Shown: positions 9,411 to 20,317, counted from the first letter of the stretch. The stretch: DNA of 64,000 bases from Pseudorhodobacter sp. PARRP1 (GCA_002256245.1 NKIU01000001.1:1-64000); one strand, 5' to 3'. The notes: generated by a model not told the origin, from the letters alone. A program made the numbers and translations.

Positions 9411-9501
9411 TGCCAAAGCGGGTTGAGGATGGCGCAATAGCCTCGAAATCTACCGCCCTTTCTGCCACGCCTTAAAGTCAGGTAGCTAACCAATCCTCCC
9501 A

Positions 9502-9740
9502 CCGCCCGGAATCAAGGCGCGAATGCGCCGCCGGGCAGCGCCCGCCTCCCGGCCCGGCCACGGGCCGGGCGTTCTTCGCGGAAATCCTCCACTGGAGGAT
9601 TTCTGATCGCTCATCACCCCCCTCGGGCGGGCGCTATTGCAGGCTCTCGCCTAGAACTTCGGGGGGATTTGTTGAGGCATAAAGCGCATAGAAATACTGT
9701 GGCTCGCCCACCCGGCGGTCTGGCGCTGCCCTGTGTTGTG
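9502..9740 (+). repeat. Dispersed intergenic repeat, family B copy 2
   Basis: Inverted partner of 5048-5225. It shares CCGCCCGGAATCAAGGCGC at 9505, the CCCTCGGGCGGGCGCT block near 9616, and a near-identical 59-bp block starting at 9676. It has an extra segment, about 9549-9612, containing a GAAATCCTCC...GGAGGATTTC hairpin. The two copies bracket the ctaA / M32 / MFS genes in opposite orientation. The remaining part of the 9088-9825 gap shows no further gene. Confidence 0.85.
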
Positions 9741-9825
9741 GGTGGATTCATCTGTTTGGTTTGATGGCCTCATCGCCCACTGTTCTTAACACGAACCCCA
9801 AAAACAGCCGCCCCAAACCCAAGCC

Positions 9826-10566
9826 TCACTCATCCCCCTGCGCGCGCAGTTTGTAGGCGATCTGGCGCAGCATGCCGTGGAAAGTCTGGACCTCGGCCTT
9901 GGTCAGGCCCAGCCGTGACCACATGTTGCGCAGGCTGGCCTTCATGCCGGGAACCTTGGCCTCGGGGAAGAAGAACCCCGCCGCCTCCAGCCGTTCTTCA
10001 AAGTGATCGCCCAGCTTTTCCACCTCGATCCCCGAGGCCATCTCGGTGCGCGCCATTTCCATCACGACGCCGTCGGCAGGTTGGGTCTGCCTGCGCCATT
10101 CATACCCCATCAGCAGCACGCATTGCGCGAGGTTCAGCGAGGCGAACTCGGGGTTCACCGGCACCGTCACGATGGCGTTGGCCAGCACCACGTCTTCATT
10201 CTCCAGCCCCGCGCGCTCGGGGCCAAACAGCACGCCCACCCGCTTGCCCGCAGCCACCAGCGCCCGCGCGTGATCCATCGCGGCCTCGGGGGTATAGACG
10301 GGTTTGGTCAATTCGCGCCCGCGCGCGGTGGTGGCAAAGACGAAATCGCAATCGGCAATCGACGCCTGCACATCGGGGAACAGCCCCGCCTGATCCAGCA
10401 CCCGGCCCGCCCCGCTTGCCAAAGCCACAGCCGCCGAATTCGGCCAACCATCGCGGGGGGCCACGATCCGCATCCGCTCCAGCCCGAAGTTCAGCATCGC
10501 GCGGGCGGCAGAGCCGATGTTTTCCCCCATCTGCGGGCGGACCAGAATGAAGGCGGGCGGGATCAT
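9826..10566 (-). CDS. trmJ: tRNA (cytidine/uridine-2'-O)-methyltransferase TrmJ
   Basis: A 246-residue SPOUT-class RNA methyltransferase. The N-terminal motif RPQMGENIGSAARAMLNFG (about 9-27) is TrmH/TrmJ motif 1. LFGPERAGLENEDV (about 113-126) is motif 2, and VPVNPEFASLNLAQ (about 136-149) is motif 3, which form the trefoil-knot SAM site. TrmJ methylates the ribose of nucleotide 32 in tRNA anticodon loops. A C-terminal helical extension of about 80 residues is typical of TrmJ and not of TrmL. It is divergent from the ThiE-like gene. Confidence 0.9.
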   Translation of the reverse strand: MIPPAFILVRPQMGENIGSAARAMLNFGLERMRIVAPRDGWPNSAAVALASGAGRVLDQAGLFPDVQASIADCDFVFATTARGRELTKPVYTPEAAMDHARALVAAGKRVGVLFGPERAGLENEDVVLANAIVTVPVNPEFASLNLAQCVLLMGYEWRRQTQPADGVVMEMARTEMASGIEVEKLGDHFEERLEAAGFFFPEAKVPGMKASLRNMWSRLGLTKAEVQTFHGMLRQIAYKLRAQGDE

Positions 10567-10668
10567 GGCACTTCTCCGTCAAAGATGCCGCCTGATACGC
10601 CAGCCTGCCTTGCTAGCCAAGGCCAGCTTTCTGCGCTATCAGGGGCCAGTTTCATGCAGGATACCCAG

Positions 10669-11289
10669 ATGGCCGAGCAAGACCGCCCCCAGATCAACCT
10701 GATCACCCCGCCCAGTTTCGATCTGGAGACCTTCCCGGACCGTCTTGCGCGCGTGCTCGACAGCGTTGACACCGCCTGCGTCCGGCTGGCGCTTGCCACC
10801 AAAGACGAAGACACCATCCAGCGCGCGGCAGACGCCTGCCGTCTTGTCGCCCATGCCCGCGATGTGATCATCGTGATTGAGAACCACCTGCTGATGGTGG
10901 ACCGGCTTGGCCTTGACGGTGTGCATCTGACCGACGGGGCGCGGCAGGTACGCTATGTCCGCAAGGAGTTGGGCGCGGATGCGGTGATCGGTGCTCATTG
11001 CGGCGTCACCCGCCACGAGGGCATGAACGCAGGCGAGGCCGGGGCAGATTACATCGCTTTCGGCCCGGTCGGCGCCACGCCCCTGGGCAACGGCGAAAGC
11101 GTCGATTTCGACCTGTTCGAGTGGTGGAGTGCGGTGATCGAAGTGCCGGTGATCGCCGAAGGCGCGCTGACCACGGCTCTGGTCGAGAAATTCGGCCCGG
11201 TCACCGACTTTTTCGGAGTGGGCGAGGAAATCTGGGGCGCAGATGATCCTGTCGCGGCTTTGAAGGCCTTGATGGCACCACTGGGCTAG
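10669..11289 (+). CDS. Thiamine-phosphate synthase-like TIM-barrel protein
   Basis: A protein of about 206 residues resembling ThiE/TenI. It has the strand and loop LLMVDRLGLDGVHL (about 78-91), GAHCGVTRHEG, and YIAFGPVGATPLG (about 126-138), equivalent to the ThiE phosphate-binding GP(V/I)F.T segment. It would couple HMP-PP with HET-P, but the N-terminus and some loops deviate from classical ThiE. No thi genes lie nearby, so a related barrel function is possible. An upstream ATG at 10654 is in frame. I prefer 10669 because AGGA lies about eight bases before it. The gene ends just before a GC-rich hairpin. Confidence 0.72.
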   Translation: MAEQDRPQINLITPPSFDLETFPDRLARVLDSVDTACVRLALATKDEDTIQRAADACRLVAHARDVIIVIENHLLMVDRLGLDGVHLTDGARQVRYVRKELGADAVIGAHCGVTRHEGMNAGEAGADYIAFGPVGATPLGNGESVDFDLFEWWSAVIEVPVIAEGALTTALVEKFGPVTDFFGVGEEIWGADDPVAALKALMAPLG

Positions 11290-11317
11290 GGCGAAAATTG
11301 GGCTAGGGTGAAAAACT

Positions 11318-11331
11318 GTCCCCGCGGGGAC
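11318..11331. terminator. Perfect GC palindrome between convergent genes
   Basis: A perfect 14-bp palindrome, GTCCCCGCGGGGAC, lies between the 3' ends of the ThiE-like gene and the leftward acyltransferase gene. AAAAACT precedes it and AAATCTCTG follows. The U-run is weak on either strand, so a bidirectional terminator is likely but not certain. Confidence 0.5.
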
Positions 11332-11399
11332 AAATCTCTGTAGGTGGTGGTTTTGTGTTTGCGCACCGCAATAGCTGCCATCGGCATCGGGTATCGTGG

Positions 11400-12242
11400 T
11401 TAATGCCTGACGGATGGTTCCTCGCTGACGGCAAGCGGGTGGCTGGCGCGGATCACCGACTCGCAATAGGCCGCAAGCTCTTTGCGGTTGGCAAAGGCAC
11501 TGACCGCGACGGGGGGGTGAAACACCACCTCGACCCGGCCTTGGCGGGGGGCGGCCAGAACCTGCAACAGATGCGGCGCGAAATCCATCTCGCCCCACCA
11601 ACCGTAAAACCGCGCATCTTGGCCGGGCGGTGCGTGGTAAATCACGCTGACGGGCTGAATGTGCAGGATATGATCCAAGCCGTGCGTGAAGAACGCGGCA
11701 AACAGCGTTGATTTGAATGGCAAAACCCGGATCGCATCGGTGCTGGTGCCTTCGGGGAAGAACATCAGGCGGTGACCTGCGCGCAGGCGTTCCTCAAACA
11801 AAACCTGCTGGCGCTTGGCTTCGGTGCCTTTGCGGGCGACAAAAACCGTCCCTGTCGCGCGGGCAAGCCAGCCGATTGCGGCCCAATGCTCGACCTCGGA
11901 TTTCGCGACGAAATAGCCGCGTTGTGCGGCATTGAGGGCGAAAATATCCAACCATGACGCATGGTTGGCCACCACCGCGCCCTTTTGCGGCATGGGCTGG
12001 CCGCGCGTGATCAGGCGCAGGCCTATGATCGGAAACACCAGTTTGCAGACCATCTGAGTGATATGGGGCGTCCACGGGCGCGCAGGGCCAAACAGCGGGC
12101 GCTCGATCAGACGCAGCAGCAGCAGCAAAAGCAAACCGCTGTAGATCACCGCCCCCATCAAGCCGCCGCGCAGGGCCACCCGCAGCCAGCCCAACGCACC
12201 AAGAGGCGGCCGGGCCAGTGCGTTATCGCGCCAGTCGCTCAT
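11400..12242 (-). CDS. olsA: Lyso-ornithine lipid O-acyltransferase (PlsC family)
   Basis: A 280-residue membrane-associated 1-acylglycerol-phosphate-type acyltransferase. A transmembrane helix (about 26-46) precedes the catalytic HxxxxD motif NHASWLD (about 93-99). The second PlsC motif FPEGTST is at about 163-169. It directly follows an OlsB gene with an ATGA overlap. In ornithine-lipid synthesis OlsB N-acylates ornithine and OlsA then O-acylates the 3-hydroxy fatty acid. The pairing supports that role over general phosphatidic-acid synthesis, although olsA-type enzymes can do both. The start at 12242 is set by the overlap. Confidence 0.87.
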   Translation of the reverse strand: MSDWRDNALARPPLGALGWLRVALRGGLMGAVIYSGLLLLLLLRLIERPLFGPARPWTPHITQMVCKLVFPIIGLRLITRGQPMPQKGAVVANHASWLDIFALNAAQRGYFVAKSEVEHWAAIGWLARATGTVFVARKGTEAKRQQVLFEERLRAGHRLMFFPEGTSTDAIRVLPFKSTLFAAFFTHGLDHILHIQPVSVIYHAPPGQDARFYGWWGEMDFAPHLLQVLAAPRQGRVEVVFHPPVAVSAFANRKELAAYCESVIRASHPLAVSEEPSVRH

Positions 12243-13024
12243 GCGTCGCGCCCCGATTTGCGGATGTAGAAATCGCGGTGCTTGGCGCTCATCTGCGCGG
12301 TGTCCATCACCAGACAGACATCGGTGGTGTTGAAGGCGTGATCGACCCAAGCCCCCTGCCCGACGTAACCGCCCAAGCGCAGATAGGCCTTGATCAGCGC
12401 GGGCGTGGCCAGCATGGCGGCGCGACGATCCAGCTTTTCGGTGGGAATCAGCGGGATCTGCGCCGCCTGCGCCGGGCGCGCAATCACCCGCAGCGCAGGC
12501 GGGGCAAGGTGGAAATGCTGCAAATACGACAAGGGCTGCGCCAGCACGGCCATGTCGGTGCCGTGGAACGACGCCGCACCAAACAGCACCTCGATATCAT
12601 TTTGCAGCACGTAATCGGCAAGCGCATTCCACATCAGCAGCATCGCCGTGCCGCCGCGATAATCGGCATGCACGCAAGACCGCCCCAACTCCAGCAGCTT
12701 GCGCCCCGAGGCCTTCAGCGCCGTCAGATCAAACTCGGCTTCCGAGTAAAACCGCCCCGTGGCCGCCAGCCTGTCTGACGGCAACAGCCGGTAAACCCCC
12801 ACAACGTCTTGCAAATCGGCAGCCGAGCGGTTGGGGTCGATCAGCAGCAGATGGTCGAAATGGGCATCGAACTCATCCCGCTCAAGCCGCGCATCATGGT
12901 CGGCAAGGGGCACGGTTGCGCCCAGTTCCTGCACGAACACCTCGTAGCGCAGGCGCTGCGCCGCGCGCAGGTCGCGGTCATTTTGCGCCAGCCGCAAGAT
13001 GAAGTGTTTGTCGTCAGAGATCAT
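12239..13024 (-). CDS. olsB: L-ornithine N-alpha-acyltransferase OlsB
   Basis: A 261-residue GNAT-like acyltransferase of the OlsB/hemolysin-like family. Conserved segments include LRYEVFVQELGA (about 25-36), FDHLLLID, VVGVYRLL (about 74-81), ELGRSCVHADYR (about 111-122) and the MLATPALIKAYLRLGGYVG region (about 204-222). It transfers a 3-hydroxyacyl group from acyl-ACP to ornithine, the first step of phosphate-free ornithine lipids in the membrane. It heads a two-gene operon with olsA. A -10/-35 candidate lies 40-65 bp upstream of its start. Confidence 0.9.
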   Translation of the reverse strand: MISDDKHFILRLAQNDRDLRAAQRLRYEVFVQELGATVPLADHDARLERDEFDAHFDHLLLIDPNRSAADLQDVVGVYRLLPSDRLAATGRFYSEAEFDLTALKASGRKLLELGRSCVHADYRGGTAMLLMWNALADYVLQNDIEVLFGAASFHGTDMAVLAQPLSYLQHFHLAPPALRVIARPAQAAQIPLIPTEKLDRRAAMLATPALIKAYLRLGGYVGQGAWVDHAFNTTDVCLVMDTAQMSAKHRDFYIRKSGRDA

Positions 13025-13060
13025 CGGCAGCTTCCGGTCCGGTCATTTGGGCGACGGATT

Positions 13061-13089
13061 TTATTAGGCTTTGACGTCGCGCAATGCAA
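13061..13089 (-). promoter_or_regulatory. Candidate olsB promoter
   Basis: Read leftward, TTGCAT (13089-13084) and TAATAA (13066-13061) are separated by exactly 17 bp and lie upstream of olsB. They match sigma-70-type boxes reasonably well. No operator could be recognised. Confidence 0.42.
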
Positions 13090-13141
13090 CCTTGGGGCCG
13101 AGGCTTCGGTTCTGTTAACGCAAGATTAACCACCTGCTGCG

Positions 13142-13315
13142 TCAATGTGAGAAATCCGGCGTCAAATCCACTTGTGAGAGGTCAATCACCACCTTGCCCG
13201 CATGTTCAAAATTCACCGTCACCCGGTTGCCGATGCTGGATTGCACCTGGCCCAAGCCCCAGTCGGGGCGCTGCGGGTGGCGCACGCACATCCCCGGTTG
13301 CAGTAATGCCGCCAT
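13142..13315 (-). CDS. Small DUF3553 family protein
   Basis: A 57-residue protein beginning MAALLQPGMCVRHPQ, with a basic surface and a beta-rich pattern: GLGQVQSSIGNRVTVNFEHAG followed by KVVIDLSQVDL. This matches the small SH3-like DUF3553 family common in Rhodobacteraceae, whose function is unknown. The start at 13315 has an excellent GAGGGAAAC ribosome binding site. The frame continues open far upstream, antisense to chpT, but that part is not credible. It is divergent from chpT across 33 bp. Confidence 0.8.
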   Translation of the reverse strand: MAALLQPGMCVRHPQRPDWGLGQVQSSIGNRVTVNFEHAGKVVIDLSQVDLTPDFSH

Positions 13316-13348
13316 GTTTCCCTCGTCTTGTTGCAGGCCCGTTGAAGG

Positions 13349-13954
13349 ATGACCGAAGTGCACGACAGACCTGATCTTGCCGCCCTCGTCGGCTCGCGTA
13401 TTTGCCATGACCTTATCAGCCCGATTGGTGCGATCGGCAACGGTGTAGAGTTGATGTTGATGGAGGGTGCGGCAAAGGGGCCAGAAATGGCGCTGATCAC
13501 CGAAAGCGTCGGCCATGCCAATGCGCGCATCCGGTTTTTCCGCGTGGCCTTTGGCGCAAGTGGGGCAGAACAGCGGATCGGGCGCAGCGAAGTGCTGTCG
13601 GTGATCTCGGACATGACGCATGGCGGCCGGGTGCAGATCGACTGGGACAGCCCCGCCGATCTGCCACGGCGCGACGTGAAACTGGTGTTTCTGCTGATCC
13701 TGTGCCTCGAATCGGCGCTGCCCTACGGCGGGCAAGTGCAGGTCGAACGCAACGAGGCCCGCTGGGCGCTGCGCGCGACCGCACCCAAGCTGAAGGTTGA
13801 TCAGGCGCTGTGGGAAGGGCTGATCAACCCGGCCACCTTGGCCGACATCGGCCCGGCGCAGGTGCAATTTCTGCTGGTGCCGGATGAAATCGCCCGCCAG
13901 CACCGCCGCCTGACCACGGAATTGGCGGCGACGGAAATCCGCCTCAGCTTCTGA
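13349..13954 (+). CDS. chpT: Histidine phosphotransferase ChpT
   Basis: A 201-residue dimeric phosphotransferase. The DHp-like N-terminal helix carries the phospho-accepting His20 in [18 protein letters not shown] degenerate, ATP-less kinase-like domain follows (about 95-195). ChpT passes phosphate from the CckA kinase to the master regulator CtrA and to CpdR. In Rhodobacteraceae the circuit governs motility, gene transfer agents and cell-cycle-linked genes. Neither cckA nor ctrA is in the window. Its last 11 bp overlap the 3' end of the convergent proA gene, so the transcripts must be antisense at their tails. Confidence 0.9.
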   Translation: MTEVHDRPDLAALVGSRICHDLISPIGAIGNGVELMLMEGAAKGPEMALITESVGHANARIRFFRVAFGASGAEQRIGRSEVLSVISDMTHGGRVQIDWDSPADLPRRDVKLVFLLILCLESALPYGGQVQVERNEARWALRATAPKLKVDQALWEGLINPATLADIGPAQVQFLLVPDEIARQHRRLTTELAATEIRLSF

Positions 13955-15203
13955 TCGTGCCGTCGCCGGTGACAAGGTATTTGAAGCTGGTCAACTGATC
14001 CGCCCCCACCGGGCCGCGCGCGTGCATCTTGCCGGTGGCAATGCCAATCTCGCCGCCCATGCCAAACTCGCCACCATCGGCGAACTGGGTTGAGGCATTG
14101 CGCATCAGGATCGCGCTGTCCAACCGCTGCATGAAGCGCGCGGCGGTGGCGTCGTTTTCGGTCAGGATGCTTTCGGTGTGGTTAGAGCCATAGCGGCGGA
14201 TATGCGCGATGGCCTCATCGACGCCATCCACCAATTTGGCGGCGATGATCATATCCAGAAATTCGCGTCCGAAATCATCAGGCGATGCCTTGACCGTGCC
14301 GGGGATCTTCAGCAATTCGCCCTCGGTGCGCACTTCCACACCCGCTTTCAGCAAATCCTCGATCAGCACAGCACCGTGTTTGGTGTAAAACTGCCAGTCG
14401 ATCAAAAGACATTCCGCCGAGCCACAGACCCCAGTGCGCCGGGTTTTCGAGTTCAGCACCACCCGGCGCGCCTTCTCCAGATCGGCGTCGCGGTCGGCAT
14501 AGACGTGGCAGATGCCCTCCAGATGCGCAAACACCGGCACGCGGGCCTCGCGCTGCACCAGCCCCACCAGCCCCTTGCCACCGCGTGGCACGATCACGTC
14601 AATGTATTCAACGGCTTGCAGCATCGCCGTGACCATCTCGCGGTCGCGGGTCGGGATCAGTTGGATGGCGTCCTCAGGCAAACCGGCCTCGCGCAGGCCC
14701 TGCTGAATGCAGGCGTGGATAGCCTCGGACGAATGAAAACTCTCGGACCCGCCGCGCAGGATCACCGCATTGCCCGCCTTCAGACACAAGGCCCCCGCAT
14801 CCGCCGTCACATTGGGCCGCGATTCGTAGATCACCCCCACCACACCCAAAGGCGTCGCCACGCGCTGAATATGCAAGCCCGAAGGCCGATCCCATTCCGC
14901 CAGCACCCGCCCGACCGGATCAGGATATTCCGCCACCTCGCGCAACGCATCCACAATGCCGCGGATGCGATTATCGTCCAGCCGCAAACGGTCGAGCATC
15001 GCAGGGCTCAGCCCCTTTTCCTCGGCGTAGGCCATGTCCATGTAATTGCCGTCCAGAATTTCCTGCCGCCGCGCCCAGATCGCCGCCGAAGCCCCGATCA
15101 AGGCCGCATATTTACGCTCTTGGCTGGCACAGGCCAACTCGGCAGCGGCAGCCTTTGCCCGGCTGCCAATATCGCGCATCACATCCAGAAACCGCCCGTC
15201 CAT
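13944..15203 (-). CDS. proA: Gamma-glutamyl phosphate reductase
   Basis: A 419-residue aldehyde-dehydrogenase-fold enzyme, the second step of proline synthesis, reducing glutamyl-5-phosphate with NADPH. Family segments are clear: [12 protein letters not shown] (about 125-136), LRGGSES (about 149-155), VPRGGKGL (about 205-212) and the catalytic Cys260 in [12 protein letters not shown]. The C-terminal [19 protein letters not shown] is also diagnostic. I chose the Met at 15203. The in-frame extension upstream overlaps a CCGCCGGAGG hairpin-type sequence and lacks homology. It lies downstream of proB with a gap of about 145 bp. Confidence 0.95.
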   Translation of the reverse strand: MDGRFLDVMRDIGSRAKAAAAELACASQERKYAALIGASAAIWARRQEILDGNYMDMAYAEEKGLSPAMLDRLRLDDNRIRGIVDALREVAEYPDPVGRVLAEWDRPSGLHIQRVATPLGVVGVIYESRPNVTADAGALCLKAGNAVILRGGSESFHSSEAIHACIQQGLREAGLPEDAIQLIPTRDREMVTAMLQAVEYIDVIVPRGGKGLVGLVQREARVPVFAHLEGICHVYADRDADLEKARRVVLNSKTRRTGVCGSAECLLIDWQFYTKHGAVLIEDLLKAGVEVRTEGELLKIPGTVKASPDDFGREFLDMIIAAKLVDGVDEAIAHIRRYGSNHTESILTENDATAARFMQRLDSAILMRNASTQFADGGEFGMGGEIGIATGKMHARGPVGADQLTSFKYLVTGDGTIRS

Positions 15204-15347
15204 CTTCGGCCCTTTCACATTGGCCCAAATACTCCCGCCGGAGGCTTCCACCGCAGCCCCAAGCGCCCGCCTTCCAATCCGCCCCGGAATTTTAAGTAAA
15301 ATTCCGTGCACGATTTCTGTCTCAGAAATCGGTTCCTTGGCCGTCGT

Positions 15348-17602
<2,255 letters not shown>

Positions 17603-17645
17603 TTAATTCAGGTATTTAGGGTGGTCAAATTAAGGAAATATTAAC

Positions 17646-18677
17646 TTATGCCCGCGCAAGCCGATAGAGCGTGATTGGCACCACGCCGCGTGCAAGGCTT
17701 GTTCCCATGCCTGCGCCGATGCGCTGGAAGCCCAGTTTGCGCAGCACGGCGCCGGAGGCGGGGTTGTCGGTGCAATGGTCGGCCAGCACCGATGTCAGCC
17801 CAAAGCGCGCCATCATCTGCGGCAGGAAGGCGGCCATTGCCTCGGTTGCGAAACCCTTGCCCCAATAGGCGGGGTCGAGGAAATAGCCGGTTTCCACCGG
17901 CTCGTCCCAGATGCCGACCGCGCCGATCAGTTTGCCGTCAAACCAGATGCCAAGGCGAAAGCCCAACTGCCCGCGCCATTGGCTTTCGGCGAGCGCCGCG
18001 CGCACCGCGGCCTCGGGCCAAGGCGAGAGATGCGAGTTGGTCATCGGCGCGACCAAGGGATCACCACCAATGCGGGCGATGTCGCGCCAATCGCGTTCAA
18101 CCTCAAGGGGGGCGAGGCGCAGGCGCGGGGTGAGGATTTCCAGCGGGTTGGCGGCGAAGTAGGCTTGCGGTGTCAAGATCAGATCGACGTGGGGGCGGTC
18201 TTGGCCCAGCGCGCGACAGTACTTCGGGCGGCGGCCAGTTTCGACAAAGCCGAGTTTTTCCAGCACGCGGGCAGAGGCGGCGTTGCCGTCAAAATAGCCC
18301 GCCGCGACAGTGCTTTCATCGTGCGCGAACTGCATGTCTAGCACGGCGCGGGCGGCTTCGGTGGCGTAGCCTTGGCCCTGCGCGCGGGGGGCAAGCCAAT
18401 AGCCAAGCTCGAACCCGGCGCCGATGATGCCCGCGAAGCCTTGCGCGTCTTCGATGGTGAAGGTCTCGCCGGGGTAGGCGATTTCGGTGGCGAATTCGTG
18501 GAAATCGGCGGGGGTGAAGGGGACCGGCACGCGGGCGAGCCAGCCTGCGATGGCGCGGTTGTTCAGATGGGTGACCACGGCGGGTTCGTCAACGGCGGCG
18601 ACCGGGCGCAGAATGAGGCGCGCGGTGCGCAGATTGGGGCGCAGGGGCGGCGGGGTGTGATTTTCAACCGTTTGCAC
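17646..18677 (-). CDS. Tandem GNAT acetyltransferase
   Basis: A 343-residue protein with two RimJ/RimL-type GNAT domains. Domain 1 spans about 15-160 (TARLILRPV, WLAPRAQGQGYATEAARAVL, NAASARVLEKLGFVE). Domain 2 spans about 180-340 (TPRLRLAPL, FLDPAYWGKGFATEAMAAFL, NPASGAVLRKLGFQ). Both retain the acetyl-CoA Q/GxGxA/G loop. The GTG start at 18677 is preceded by AAAGGAC at good spacing. The ATG at 18719 lies inside the arm of a long hairpin. Targets may be protein N-termini, amino-sugars or antibiotics. It is 3' of another GNAT gene and upstream of obgE. Confidence 0.82.
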   Translation of the reverse strand: MQTVENHTPPPLRPNLRTARLILRPVAAVDEPAVVTHLNNRAIAGWLARVPVPFTPADFHEFATEIAYPGETFTIEDAQGFAGIIGAGFELGYWLAPRAQGQGYATEAARAVLDMQFAHDESTVAAGYFDGNAASARVLEKLGFVETGRRPKYCRALGQDRPHVDLILTPQAYFAANPLEILTPRLRLAPLEVERDWRDIARIGGDPLVAPMTNSHLSPWPEAAVRAALAESQWRGQLGFRLGIWFDGKLIGAVGIWDEPVETGYFLDPAYWGKGFATEAMAAFLPQMMARFGLTSVLADHCTDNPASGAVLRKLGFQRIGAGMGTSLARGVVPITLYRLARA

Positions 18678-18717
18678 AAAACCGTCCTTTTGTTTCTTGC
18701 CCGATTTGGCCCGCGAC

Positions 18718-18788
18718 AAATCGGGCCGCGCCTGCCTGCCCCCGGCAGGCGCGAGTCCGCGCCAGCCCAGGCAGGCGCGGCCCGATTT
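18718..18788. repeat. Long perfect inverted repeat
   Basis: Two perfect 21-bp arms (18718-18738 and 18768-18788) flank a 29-base loop. The arms begin AAATCGGGCCGCG and read CAGGCAGGCGCGG on the return. The loop and left flank contain further partial copies (CGGCAGGCGCG, CCCGATTTG). It lies between two leftward GNAT genes and could terminate the upstream one, but its size and the partial copies look more like a mobile hairpin repeat. Confidence 0.75.
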
Positions 18789-18901
18789 TCAACCCGATGC
18801 TTGTGGCACAACGCCCCTTGCTCAACGGCTTTCAGCCTTATGAGCAACACGCCGGAAAACGCTCCACTGGACCGTTTTCTTTCGGCGCGAAGCGCGCGAC
18901 G

Positions 18902-19462
18902 TCACGCCAGTTTCTTCACATAGGTCCAAGTCGGCACCAAGCCGTTGCGGGCGACCGAGAACGTCTCGGCATCACCTAGATATTGAAAGCCGGTGTTGGT
19001 CAGCACGCGGGCGGAACCGGGGTTATCCTGAAACACCTCGGCGAAAATCGTGCAGTTGTTCTGCGGGTTAGCCGCGACCAGCGCCTTGACGGCTTCGGAG
19101 GCGATGCCGGTGTTCCAGAACGCCGGGGCCACCCAATAGCGCACCTCGGATTGGCCATGCGTGGGCTTGTGGGCATCCATCGGCTTGAGGCTGATCACGC
19201 CCAACACCTCGGCCAGACCGGTGGCGGCACCGTCCATCACCCAGACCTGCTCTTCGGAACGCCCGCCCATTGCGCGGGTGACAAAGGCATCCGCCGCGCC
19301 CGGTGGCAGGGGATGCGGGATCGAATGGGTGGCTTCGGCCACGCGTTTGTCACCGGCGTACAGCGCGAACAGCCCTGCGTCCGAGCGGCGCACGGGGCGC
19401 AGCACAAAGCGACCAGCGGCAATCTGGCCATCGGTGGGAACAGCAATCATATCCAAGACCAC
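18902..19462 (-). CDS. GNAT acetyltransferase
   Basis: A 186-residue RimJ/RimL-like acetyltransferase: FVLRPVRRSDAGL at the N-terminus, RYWVAPAFWNTGIASEAVKAL (about 110-130) as the cofactor loop and NPGSARVLTNTGFQYLG (about 146-162) as the C-terminal signature. I chose the GTG at 19462 because AGGAG sits seven bases before it. An ATG 21 bp upstream has no such site. The cofactor loop reads WNTGIA in place of the usual Q/RxxGxG/A, a mild deviation. It lies between rpmA and the tandem GNAT gene. Confidence 0.82.
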   Translation of the reverse strand: MVLDMIAVPTDGQIAAGRFVLRPVRRSDAGLFALYAGDKRVAEATHSIPHPLPPGAADAFVTRAMGGRSEEQVWVMDGAATGLAEVLGVISLKPMDAHKPTHGQSEVRYWVAPAFWNTGIASEAVKALVAANPQNNCTIFAEVFQDNPGSARVLTNTGFQYLGDAETFSVARNGLVPTWTYVKKLA

Positions 19463-19533
19463 GGGCTTACTCCTGAAAGCCATGCAGGGCGCAAACCCTG
19501 AGGAAGCCTCATTCCTACGGCGGAAATAAGGAA

Positions 19534-19559
19534 GGGGACCGGCCTTTCGACCGATCCCC
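19534..19559 (-). terminator. rpmA terminator
   Basis: Read leftward, an 11-bp stem (GGGGATCGGTC pairing with GGCCGGTCCCC, with G-U pairs) closes a GAAA tetraloop and is followed by TTCCTTATTTCC. It begins about 30 bp after the rpmA stop, where the ribosomal protein transcript should end. Confidence 0.8.
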
Positions 19560-19588
19560 CGTTTACAATCAAATTGTAAAGGTTCGGC

Positions 19589-19858
19589 TTATTCTGCGGC
19601 TTCCGCTGCCGGAAGCACCGAAATAAAGGTGCGGCCCTTGAAGCCCTTCTTGAAGGTGACATGGCCTTCGACTTTGGCGAACAGGGTGTGATCCACGCCC
19701 ATGCCAACGCCTTCACCCGGGAACCAGGTGGTGCCGCGCTGACGCACGATGATGTTGCCCGGAATGGCATGCTGGCCACCGAACAGTTTCACGCCAAGGC
19801 GACGGCCAGCCGAGTCGCGGCCGTTGCGGGATGAGCCGCCTGCTTTTTTGTGTGCCAT
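19589..19858 (-). CDS. rpmA: 50S ribosomal protein L27
   Basis: An 89-residue L27: [16 protein letters not shown] at the N-terminus, which reaches the peptidyl-transferase centre, then [11 protein letters not shown] and [10 protein letters not shown]. Unlike Firmicutes L27 there is no cleavable leader. It follows rplU by six bases and shares its transcript, ending at the terminator at 19534-19559. Confidence 0.98.
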   Translation of the reverse strand: MAHKKAGGSSRNGRDSAGRRLGVKLFGGQHAIPGNIIVRQRGTTWFPGEGVGMGVDHTLFAKVEGHVTFKKGFKGRTFISVLPAAEAAE

Positions 19859-19864
19859 GGGGGA

Positions 19865-20317
19865 TTACTCCTTCGCAGCAGCGGCTTTGGCAGCGCGCTT
19901 CGGTTTTGCAGGGGCTTCGACCGGAGCGGCCGGAGCGGTGTTGTGCGCCGCGCGACGGGCATCGGCGGTGCCGGTTGCCGCAGCAACGCCGGTGGCATCT
20001 GCGCCAGCGGCCAGCACGTCGGTGACGCGAACCAGCGTCAGGTGCTGACGGTGGCCTTTGGTGCGCTGCGACGAGTGCTTACGACGACGCTTGACGAAGT
20101 GGATGACCTTTTCGCCTTTGATCTGGTCGATCACTTCGGCTTGCACGGCTGCACCTGCCACGAAGGGCACGCCAATGGTCAGGCTTTCGCCGCCAACCAT
20201 CAGAATTTCGTTGAACTGGATCTTTTGACCAGCCACAGCATCAAGCTTTTCAACGCGCAGAACGTCACCCGCCTGCACTTTATACTGCTTGCCGCCTGTC
20301 TTGAGGACCGCGAACAT
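19865..20317 (-). CDS. rplU: 50S ribosomal protein L21 with long Ala/Lys tail
   Basis: L21 begins MFAVLKTGGKQYKVQAGDV with AAGGAAAGACCC as ribosome binding site. The conserved fold covers about 1-102, including HFVKRRRKHSSQRTKGHRQ. A further 48 residues of low-complexity Ala/Pro/Lys sequence follow. E. coli L21 is about 103 residues, so the tail is an extension of the kind seen in alphaproteobacteria. An in-frame upstream extension to 20554 crosses the promoter and leader hairpin and is not real. It is the first gene of the rplU-rpmA operon. Confidence 0.97.
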   Translation of the reverse strand: MFAVLKTGGKQYKVQAGDVLRVEKLDAVAGQKIQFNEILMVGGESLTIGVPFVAGAAVQAEVIDQIKGEKVIHFVKRRRKHSSQRTKGHRQHLTLVRVTDVLAAGADATGVAAATGTADARRAAHNTAPAAPVEAPAKPKRAAKAAAAKE

